Shown here piece by piece: positions 55,421-64,000 of a stretch of 64,000 nucleotides of DNA. A model generated the notes under the pieces. That model searched no databases, was not told the DNA's origin, and was given only the letters and a program-made list of their open reading frames with translations. The position numbers and the translations under genes are program-made. The DNA comes from Oopsacas minuta (lineage: Eukaryota > Porifera > Hexactinellida > Lyssacinosida > Leucopsacidae): positions 1 through 64,000 of the forward strand of contig JAKMXF010000008.1 in assembly GCA_024704765.1 (NCBI GenBank), read 5' to 3'. How positions within the stretch are numbered: the stretch's first letter is position 1; each line of letters begins with the position of its first letter.

Positions 55421-56006
55421 TGCAACTATAGAATCCGACACCCCTCAACGATTTTAATATGGTCATGTCCCTATATGCACCGTTGAAGAACTCGTTGAGA
55501 GAAGCTGATAGAGCTTTCGGACTCAAAAATCGGATGAGAACTGACGAAGTTACGATAAATCTCCTAAATAAGCCAAATTCTATGGAGAAAATTGTATTAG
55601 CCACTATACTGGAATAATGCTAATGAATTCTATACAAACTACCATAGGAATGCACATATAATCAATCTTGCGGTTATGTCAACGCTTGCGTCAGTTGATT
55701 GATTCTTTTACGAATTTATTAGTTTGCGTAATTTGTAGTTATTACTATTCAGAACGGTCAATTTAACCTTGTGTGGCCTGGTTCCCAAAGGGGCGAAAAC
55801 CTGGTCACACGGTATATCTCGAAAACTATAATTCGCATCGCTTAGCTTTAAAAAGGAAAAGATAGGTCTAGGCGTCATCTGGCCAAAAATACCACTTGGA
55901 CCACATCCAGCTATCCTAACAATAGGTGTTATGCACCATTAATGTTGCTAAATAATCATCAAGTACATATCAAAGATATCTTAACTAGGATTCATTTGTT
56001 GCTTAG
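55421..56006 (+). repeat. left arm of a 585-bp inverted repeat
   Basis: This arm matches 60060-60643 in inverted orientation with only scattered differences. The outer end reads gtgcaactatagaatccgac and the inner end ggattcatttgttgcttag. It contains cctggttcccaaaggggcga and a plus-strand frame near 55459-55616 that is open here but carries a stop in the other arm. The arms are 4.05 kb apart and enclose the Merlin and rosa sequences. Confidence 0.93.
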
Positions 56007-56819
56007 AAATATTCCAAATTGATATATTTAACCTAAGTAGAACTGGCCTCCTTGCTTGTTATTGTGTTGCACTGGCTTCAGAAACCCTAGAAGCAACAAA
56101 AGGAGGCATGCTACAACCTTCATGATTAATACGTTTATTCACCTATTTTCTAGCTGCAAATGACCGGATCCAACTTAGTATTCATGTTGTTATCCAGGTG
56201 CAAACGCGTTTGCAGTTTTTGAGACCTTTGAGTATATACGCTAGCGATATAAGAACGGGATTAGATAGTGTCATGGTTGCTTCTGGGTCTGAGCTGATGT
56301 GAATGCACAAGTTGAATTGTTGCAGTTGGACTTTCTATGTATTATTGATTCGGTCCGTTTGCATGTAAACTGTCTGTAAATAGTAATCTCTTCTTTGAAC
56401 TAGTTCTTCAGCTCGTTTGTGTAAAAATTATTTGTAAATATGTATGATCAGAAATACTTCCTGCGCCTACACAGGGATCACGACATCAATACGAAGGAAT
56501 AGAAACAGCCCGGCAATAGCAGTTATTAGCCAACGGAAGTTGCAATTGTTACTGTTAACAGCTAATAATAGTATGTCGTTAACAATAAACGACAAGCATT
56601 CTATCAACAACACTACGTAACTTCTAATGTTAGCCAGGGTGAGTGTTTATTTCAAGCTACCCTATGCCCTAGGGGCAGTTATTCGAGGCAATATGGGCGC
56701 ATTTACTAGTTTCAATATCCCTTAGAATAGCTTATGCTAACATTTACCAAGTATGTGATGTAAGAGTGTATAATGTAACTATTCTTAACAAAGTAATACT
56801 ATATATATTAGCAACTAAA
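56007..56819. other. gap inside the inverted repeat
   Basis: No gene recognised. Probably includes the 3' part of the Merlin element. Confidence 0.4.
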
Positions 56820-57740
56820 TTACACAACAGGATATAATTCTCTAATGGACTTGACGATGCTGTTTAGGATGTTTCCTTTATTCTTTCTTCTCCAACAAGA
56901 CTCGATAAGGTGGGATTCTAGCAATTCAGGATTTGTTGTTTGGCCTCTTCTTTGCCTTTTCTTGACCACACCCCAAGCGTTTTCTATCCCTTGTGTATGG
57001 GTACCGTCAATTGGAACCACAAAATTCTCAGAGTGGTTCACAGTGTGATGATCGTAGCCTACAGCTGGGACAACATTATAAGCAGCCCATTCGTCTGAAT
57101 GGATGGTAGTTCCAGGTAATACATATCGCTGAATGATGGGAAGTAGGGTTGCACCTGAGCGATCGGGAACTGGAATCATCAGTACGTTATCAGTACCTTG
57201 CTCATATATACCGAAAACCCATTGACCAGTGAGTAATCTACCACGGTTATATTTTCGTCTCCCAAATTTCGATTCATCAATCTCCACCACTGTACCGGGC
57301 CCACCTATTGGCTCCTGATTTATTATTAGATCCTCAATGCAAACATCTCTCATAAAATTCTTCCAGTCCACAACAGTATTCGGAGACCATTGCAATTGTT
57401 TCTCAAGAAATGCGTGTAACTGTATATCTTCACTCCAATAATACAAGAACTGCAATAGCGAGGGAAGAAATAGGTTTGAACCCTTGAAGGACTCATAACG
57501 AAGTGAACAAGTTGTCTTACACGCTCTACATCTCTATTTCTTATTGTTCTTAGAATCGGTAAATGCACCTACATACATTATTGAGCCGCATCTGCCCTGG
57601 ACCCCTCGTGGTAATAAGCCATAATGCTTAAGTCAATCTATAGTATTTTCCAGAGAAGACAACTGAAAGAGATCCGAGAGTGAAAAGCTTGCTAAAATGT
57701 CAGGTATAATCGAGGGTTCGAGTAATATTGTGTGGTCCAT
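56820..57740 (-). pseudogene. Merlin (IS1016/ISXO2-type) transposase with two stops
   Basis: A single frame of 306 codons from the ATG at 57740, MDHTILLEPSIIPDILASFS. The N-terminal part has LKHYGLLPRGVQGRC and RCRACKTTCSLRYESFKGSN, a Cys-rich ribbon, then LLQFLYYWSEDI. The catalytic core shows GPGTVVEIDESKFGRRKYNR (first D), GTTIHSDEWAAYNVV (second D) and HTQGIENAWGVVKKRQRRGQ (E), as in ISXO2-like DDE enzymes. It is broken by TGA at 57633-57635 (TID-stop-LKHY) and TAG at 57534-57536 (KK-stop-RCRAC). Both are positions where Trp would be expected (TGG changed by one base). No frameshift is present. Terminal repeats were not identified. Confidence 0.9.
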
Positions 57741-58009
57741 TGTGGTTTGAATGATAGTAGCTTATTACGAAACAATGTACGAATGGTCTTTATATACTAA
57801 CATACATTACAACGCATTCACTTCATTGGAATGCTTTTTACTTAAGCGACACAATTAAAGCTTAGATTATGTGGTTGTTTGTGGTCAACATTTTATTGCA
57901 CAGTGTAACTTGAGTATAATTTGTTCAAAGGAATGTAGATTTTATTAGTGATAAAAAATCATAGTGGTATCAAGTTACTATCAACGATTAACTATACGAG
58001 TAGTATATA
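57741..58009. other. gap between Merlin and rosa
   Basis: Under 300 bp of AT-rich sequence with no recognised feature. It may contain the 5' end of the Merlin element. Confidence 0.4.
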
Positions 58010-59376
58010 CCGGGTGTTTCAAAAAAAACAGGCCCCAAAATCATGGAGCCATATTTCAGACGATTCTATGTATTCAGATATACCATTGATAACTAGTATA
58101 AATATACTACTTTTTAACAATATAACTAAGGGAAAAGGTTGAAATTACTGAAATACCCAACTTATAGCATATGTTCTAGGTGCCCGCCATTAACTTCCAT
58201 GCATTTTCTTAGTCTTTTCACAAAATTCTTCATTACATCCATGCACACTGACTTTGGAATCTTTCCCATTTCATTCTTAATGGATATTTTTAGTTCTCTG
58301 ATGCTCTGGGGTTTGTTAGCATATACTTTATCCTTCAAATAGCCCCAAAGATAGAAATCAGGGGGGCTCAGGTCCGGGCTATGAGGGGCCCACTCAAAGG
58401 GGGTTAGTCGACTGATGATTCTGGTTCCAAAGTGGTTTTTAAGCCATTCCCTAGCAATTAATGAGGTATGGGCAGGGGCTCCATCCTGCTGGAACCATAA
58501 TTTGGGTAGTAGAGAGGGGTAGAGTGATTCCACTTCTTTCCAGAACTCATTAAGCATCTTGACGTAGCGTTCCTTTGTCACAGTCACATTTCGACCATTT
58601 TCTTCGATGAAAATAGGTCCAATGATGCCTCTCGCCCCAATAGCAGCACACACGGTGCATCTTTCGGAATGTAATGGCTTCTGAACTATCTCTGAAGGCT
58701 TCTGAGTACCCCAAAATACATTGTTCTTACTATTGACCCGCCCATCCAGGTCAAAATGAGCCTCATCCGAGGTGAAGAGAAGCCCAAGGAATGAGTCACA
58801 ACTTTCAACTTTGGCGACCAATTTCTCAGCCATAGCTACCCTCTTGACCTTATCTACATTTGATAGCTTCTGGCCTGTTTGTATTCTATAGGGGGAAAAG
58901 GACAAATCTTGTTTCAAGACTCTCCAGAGGGTGGTAGGGGTGATACCAAGAGATTGGCTCCTCTTCTGGATTGACCTTTTGGGGCTGTTTCCAACTGCCT
59001 CCCTGACATCATCAATAACCTCCGCAGTTCTCTTCCTAGGTCTCCCAGAATGAGTTGGACGCTTGGAATCCTTTGTATTTAGGTTTAGCACGGTCCCATA
59101 AGCCCTAAAATGGCTAACCCAGGATTGAATCACACTCTTACAGGGCGAGGAAGCTGCCTCAAACTTTGCATGAAATAACTCATTGACCGTCGTAAACGAC
59201 CCATGTTTGAAGTAGAATTCGACACAGAATATGCAGTATTCCAACTTCCAATTTGGCATGGATGTATTCACAGGAGTTGTTTCTGCCATATAGTGAAGAG
59301 AAAATATTGCTATAATAGAATACCTGTACATAGAGAGAAAAAGATGTAACTGGGGCCTAATTTTTTGAAACACCCG
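58010..59376 (-). mobile_element. rosa-type (DD41D) Tc1/mariner element, apparently intact
   Basis: A 1.37-kb element flanked by TA. The left end reads ccgggtgtttcaaaaaaaac and the inverted right end cgggtgtttcaaaaaattag, both followed by a ggcccc block. It encodes one complete transposase on the minus strand. It lies inside the long inverted repeat beside the Merlin gene. Confidence 0.93.
58162..59289 (-). CDS. rosa-type (DD41D) transposase
   Basis: The open frame extends to 59373, but its first ATG lies in the terminal repeat. Met29 (MAETTPVNTSMPNWKLEYCI) is the likelier start and gives 375 residues. The N-terminal region resembles the HTH_Tnp fold of rosa-like proteins (CVEFYFKHGSFTTVNELFHA, then IQSWVSHFRAYGTV), then a GRPRKR hook and SIQKRSQSLGITPTTLWRVL. 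The catalytic core has LLFTSDEAHFDLDG (first D), WFQQDGAPAHTSLIAREWLK (second D) and WAPHSPDLSPPDFYLWGYLK (third D, 41 residues after the second). That spacing defines DD41D. No stop interrupts it, so it may be functional. It presumably acts on its own TA-flanked termini. Confidence 0.93.
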   Translation of the reverse strand: MAETTPVNTSMPNWKLEYCIFCVEFYFKHGSFTTVNELFHAKFEAASSPCKSVIQSWVSHFRAYGTVLNLNTKDSKRPTHSGRPRKRTAEVIDDVREAVGNSPKRSIQKRSQSLGITPTTLWRVLKQDLSFSPYRIQTGQKLSNVDKVKRVAMAEKLVAKVESCDSFLGLLFTSDEAHFDLDGRVNSKNNVFWGTQKPSEIVQKPLHSERCTVCAAIGARGIIGPIFIEENGRNVTVTKERYVKMLNEFWKEVESLYPSLLPKLWFQQDGAPAHTSLIAREWLKNHFGTRIISRLTPFEWAPHSPDLSPPDFYLWGYLKDKVYANKPQSIRELKISIKNEMGKIPKSVCMDVMKNFVKRLRKCMEVNGGHLEHML

Positions 59377-59453
59377 TATTCCAATTCATATACAATGATC
59401 ATTGAATTGTTGGGTATTTCAGTCAAATCATACACAGGTATAATATAACTTAA

Positions 59454-59527
59454 AGCCCACCATACACGATGCAATTTTGTTGCATACAACCGTTGCAATC
59501 AATCAAGTTGCATCATGCATGGTGGGC
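59454..59527. mobile_element. 74-bp hairpin flanked by TTAA
   Basis: The sequence agcccaccatacacgatgca returns inverted as ttgcatcatgcatggtgggc, and TTAA stands directly outside both ends (59450-59453 and 59528-59531). TTAA is the piggyBac target site, so this may be a very small piggyBac-type MITE. It may also be a hairpin with chance TTAA flanks. Confidence 0.45.
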
Positions 59528-59699
59528 TTAACAATGCACGTATTTCCCATGGATATTCCCTTAACCAATCTGAAAAATATATTGGGAATCAGTGCTGGAA
59601 CCCAATTTGCACAAACTACATTATAACCAAACTGACTTTAGCAAAGAAGGCGTTAACTATGAGCATATTGTGTTTACCTTGGAACATGGGCGAGGGATG

Positions 59700-59876
59700 G
59701 CGCTAGCAAACAAGGGTATAGATCCATAAATTATGGGACGAATCTTAAAATCTTGTAATTTGGTACGAAATCATCGCTAAATTACCGTACATTATCACTA
59801 ATTATTCAAAAGTGGGGGGACACTTCCTCCTCCGTCCCCCCGGGAATTACGCCCATGCTAACATGTTACGCCACTG
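59700..59876 (-). mobile_element. possible transposon terminus (CAGTGGCGTAAC type)
   Basis: Read inverted from 59876 the text begins CAGTGGCGTAACATGTTAGC and continues through a G-rich block (ccgggggga / tccccccac). CAGTGGCGTA termini occur in many animal DNA transposons. No partner end or coding region was found. Confidence 0.3.
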
Positions 59877-60059
59877 TTTATCGGAGACTTACTATATACT
59901 TGTACTGTGGACTGTGAGGCTTGTAACAAACTTCTAGAATCATTAAATAAAGAAGCCGCATGTACAAATATACTAAACAACTAATATGTATCACCAACAG
60001 AGAATATTTGGCGATACTGAAATGTCTTTATCATTAATCTTAGTTAAAGATGAGTTTTG

Positions 60060-60643
60060 CTAAGCAACAAATGAATCCTAGTTAAGATATCTTTGATATG
60101 TACTTGATGATTATTTAGCAACATTAATGGTGCATAACACCTATTGTTAGGATAGCTGGATGTGGTCCAAGTGGTATTTTTGGCCAGATGACGCCTAGAC
60201 CTATCTTTTCCTTTTTAAAGCTAAGCGATGCGAATTATAGTTTTCGAGATATACCGTGTGACCAGGTTTTCGCCCCTTTGGGAACCAGGCCACACAAGGT
60301 TAAATTGACCGTTCTGAATAGTAATAACTACAAATTACGCAAACTAATAAATTCGTAAAAGAATCAATCAACTGACGCAAGCGTTGATAACCGCAAGATT
60401 GATAATATGCGCATTCCTATGGTAGTTTGTATAGAATTCATCAGCATTATTTCAGTATAGTGGCTAATACAATTTTCTCCATAGAATTTGGCTTATTTAG
60501 GAGATTTATCGTAACTTCGTCAGTTCTCATCCGATTTTTGAGTCCGAAAGCTCTATCAGCTTCTCTCAACGAGTTCTTCAACGGTGCTTATAGGGACATG
60601 ACCACATTAAAACGTTGAGGGGTGTCGGATTCTGCAATTGTAC
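60060..60643 (-). repeat. right arm of the 585-bp inverted repeat
   Basis: Inverted copy of 55421-56006. The inner end is ctaagcaacaaatgaatcct and the outer end gattctgcaattgtac. Differences from the left arm are few and scattered. Confidence 0.93.
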
Positions 60644-63600
60644 CTTATAGCGTACAATTGCAAAGGTTTACTTTTACGCTTTTCGGACGACTTGGAATTT
60701 AACTTATCGAGTATGCTCTCTTATTCTAAATTCGAGAGTGACTAAATAGCTGAAAGGTGCATCTTCGATTGCGCGTGCTTTATCAGGTCACCTTTTCACC
60801 TATATCATGTCTCAACTTGTGCCATTCTTTCGATATAAAGGTTAAATTGGAAATTTGACATTCAATAAATGTAACTGTTAGGCTTGTGCACAAAATGAAC
60901 AGGATCCCAAGTTTAGCACCGGATCTTATTGTAACCAGTTGTGAATACTCTGCCAATCTGGTCGAAATCTTCTCCCTCCATTCCCATGAGGAAATTGAAG
61001 TCAGTAAGTGCACCATCAAGTTCGGGGAGAAAAGAATTTCTGGGCGAGAAATTTCACTCCTCGTTTTCCCGAAATACTTATCTAATTTGCTCATTCCTGT
61101 GATGATATAACAAACGAATAAAGTAGTAATTTTATCACAGGATAATAATCCCATTCGTATTATAATCGATGCATTAAAGATGGTTTGAATATTTTGAAGA
61201 ACGAGTAAAATTCACAGTAAAATATTGAATAATGAATATAAAATAAATACTACGTATAATCATATTTTATTGAATAAATAATCTTTTAGTCAGGAAATAT
61301 TTTGGATGAGAAATGTTCAGCAAAAGATTTGGGCTCTTAGAGACTGAACACAAAGATGCCAAAAACATCAACAAAACACATTTAAAGTATCAGTGCTGTA
61401 AATATAAAGAATATACTCAAATATGTTTAATGTCAATTATTTGTTCTTTGGTGTGATAAGAATCCGAGAAGATTACTAGATTTCAAAATTATACTCGCTT
61501 AAGTGATGTAATTAATCTATTCAATATGAATCCTGTAATTGAATATCAATTTCTAACAAATCTTGGTAGTATATTCCATGAATACTTGGCCTTGAAACTC
61601 AAAGCTGATTTTAAAATACTCATCCTGACTCGATGGATAGAGAGGCCAGTATTCCTGGGATGGCTGGGTTCCTTGGTTGTGAACTTCTCTAGTTATATTG
61701 AAAAGTGCGTGGAAATTATTTGGTGCAAGGTGGTATAATGCTTGAAGGTAATATATTTAAATGAAATTGAGTTCTAAGTCATTTAAATCCGATGAAAATT
61801 TTGAAAATTTCCTAGCTGCTTTTAATAGCATAATTGGGTTAGTAGTCCTGCTGCCCTATATCCAAACGTGAAAATTTTCGGAAATTTGTTCTGCTTCTCT
61901 TTCCCCACCCAATCAATACACTAAAACAGGGGGAGAATCAATGATTTGTTAAGTACCTTAGATAACATGAGGGATGGTTTTCTCTTGCACAAAATTGGCA
62001 CTTGTGACGAAAAATATGACGTAATTATATTCAAATTTATTGGATTTTAGAAAATTCCTGAAAAATTCCCTTTTTATATAAGATAAACGTTATTCAATAA
62101 AGTGTGAGGCCGATAGAGTGTCAAAGTATTACATGAATCCATTTGGGTTTATTAGCCAACTTCCATTGTATGAATGATCGTTAATCCCCATGCAAAGGTC
62201 AGTTATGGGATCTGCTATACTGGAAAAGATTCCATCTAGCCACATATTATTATATAAATAACTTATAGATACAGTAGCTCAGTTATACAATTTTACAGTT
62301 TGTGTATTAGCTATTCTATCTTCGAGGAAAGGTCATTTTTTCGGATAATGAAGGTCACCTTTCGAATGAAGAAATGAGGTTTTTATTGCGAAACACTACT
62401 ATACTTTAGCTCCGCTAGAATATTTGGAATCTCTTAAATATGGAAGAAAACAAGATATCATCGTATATTCATCTCAAAATATGTAAGAAATCTCAGGGAC
62501 ATTTGGGGAACGTGAAGTTCAGTAATCCAAAATCGTGTATAAAGATCATTTAGAAGGTCTATATTTGAACAACTACATCAGCTAACCTAGCTACGTCGAA
62601 CAAGGGTCACTCAATTAGTTTCGGACAAATTAGAGATGGAATGTTGATTCATTCTTGATAAATTTTTGCTTTGCTGATGAAATAATTTCGGCTTGTAAGA
62701 CTTAAAATGAGAAAATTCCCTGAGGTACCCCTCCCCCGGATTCATTAGTGGAAACGCTGCTGGACTCCTTCCTATGGGTTTCTAGTTACTCCCGTCATTT
62801 ATCGAAGCTTCACAGCTATTACCACATAAGTGCCTATTTCCGCACATTGTGGGTTTTAAAAATTTTCACATGGTAGTCAGTCCTCGAAGTAATCTATATA
62901 TACATACCTATTTCTTTTTTATTTCGTGAAAGAGGATCCCAGCCGCCTTTGCATGTCTAGAAATTTATGATATTTAAATTTTTGGGTGGTGCTACTCCCT
63001 CCGCTTATTCGAAGCTCGGCTCTTATTCTGTGAATTACGGTATAGGGGATATGTTATCCTAATTGGGCAAATGTATCATCTCTTAATTATGTGTTCTTGT
63101 GGGCATGTATAGTAATCATAATACTGTACATTGTTGATTAAATGTCCAGTACCTTATGCCCCTAACTCGACACAGGGCACATCCCAGTTATTGGTTGTTG
63201 TAACATGATATTGAGTTTAAGAAGTAAGCGAAACGAGCCCATATTTTATGTACAATTTTGCGAAATATATCAATGCATTTAACATATAATGATTCTATTG
63301 CACAATATGTTTTATCTTGCTGGAGGACATTCTCCCCTACCTATCCCCCTTTAGCCATCACAGAGGTTAATTCCCTCCTTCATATATTTGGTCACTATTT
63401 CGATTATCATCCCACTGCTTGTATAACTATATCATACAAGGCCAAGGAGAGAATTTATTGACCCCGGAGCAGAAAAATTGTGGTCCAGGGTAGCCGAGAA
63501 AATCCAATCAACAGGGCAGTTCTTAATGTACAAATCATTCTCCAAACTTCGGAATCTAAGCAATATCAATTGCAATGCATATCCACCCTTTGTCATGTGC

Positions 63601-64000
63601 TATGACAGTTTACTTACCTCTATTATGTGGCTTCACATTACAAACACTGGAATTGTAAAATCCACCTATTAGCAACTTTTCATAGACATAAAGGTTTGTA
63701 TGGTAATCAGTGTGCATAATAGCAAAAAAGCTTGGATAATTCTGTCAAATTACGAGTTGCTATTTGTCGGTTTCTATTGTAATCCCAATTACACATCGAA
63801 TGAATTGCATTATATTCACAACGTAAATTTTCAGGGATGGTGGAAATGTTGTTAACAGTCAATTTGGCTGTTTGCTGTTAATAAGCCGGTAATGGTTGTT
63901 AACTACAATTTTTCAGCATTTATGTGTCAGTTTAGCTTGATAGTTATTTACTTTTAAGCCAAATTGTCGCAGTAATAGCCAAATTTGAACTGCCAACAAC
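60644..64000. other. 3.4 kb without a recognised gene
   Basis: AT-rich. The frames at 60783-61154 (minus) and 60886-61110 (plus) overlap each other and neither shows a known domain. The frames at 61526-61738, 63258-63461 and 63478-63672 are short and unsupported. No terminal repeats, satellites or RNA genes were recognised. Confidence 0.4.

Noticed and set aside
55760-55960. Possible structured RNA within the inverted-repeat arm
   Set aside because: GC content and short stems are not enough to support an RNA gene.
55404-60618. Matching frames of about 60 codons in both inverted-repeat arms
   Set aside because: The match follows from the inverted DNA repeat; no domain is recognised, and the opposite-strand frame is broken in one arm.

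Overview
This is an AT-rich, gene-poor stretch of a metazoan nuclear genome, most likely an invertebrate. The evidence is one recognisable host gene (cyclin Y), a large tandem satellite, and a dense mixture of animal-type DNA transposons (mariner, maT, Tc1, rosa, pogo/Tigger, Transib, P/THAP, Merlin, foldback elements). An arthropod such as a parasitic copepod would fit, but the sequence alone does not fix the species. No bacterial features, RNA genes or CRISPR arrays were seen.

Layout. 1-2.9 kb: a 116-bp satellite. 3.4-5.1 kb: a hAT-like remnant and a dead mariner. 5.5-14.9 kb: a nest of transposons inside transposons. A maT (DD37D) copy is split by a Transib, the Transib is split by a P/THAP element, and the P element holds another maT. 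15.0-17.8 kb: a foldback MITE and a pogo/Tigger element with an intact 533-codon transposase. 20.3-21.5 kb: an uninterrupted cyclin Y reading frame. 23.9-25.7 kb: remains of a transposon gene with an OTU-like protease domain. 26.3-31.7 kb: a 0.9-kb foldback element, then a second Transib that may sit inside a hAT element. 38.4-41.5 kb: a third, nearly complete Transib. 41.9-52.3 kb: three more mariners, an intact Tc1 (DD37E) inside one of them, a Transib fragment, a maT and a second 0.9-kb foldback element. 52.8-54.6 kb: a broken, intron-containing integrase gene. 55.4-60.6 kb: two 585-bp inverted arms enclosing a Merlin transposase with two stops and an intact rosa (DD41D) element. 60.6-64 kb: nothing recognised.

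The most notable content is the Transib set, the transposon family related to the RAG1 recombinase. Two elements are complete, with 5-bp target duplications (CAACA and GTACT), CACAGTG or CACAATG termini like the heptamer of V(D)J signals, and transposases that keep RAG1-type D, D and E motifs. In both, the second conserved terminal block lies 9 bp from the heptamer at the 5' end but 17 or 18 bp from it at the 3' end. The third element has 17 bp at its 3' end. This resembles the 12/23 asymmetry of RSSs. Several families also share the same inactivating lesions between copies, which suggests dead copies were mobilised in trans. The only intact transposase frames are the Tigger, the nested Tc1 and the rosa element.
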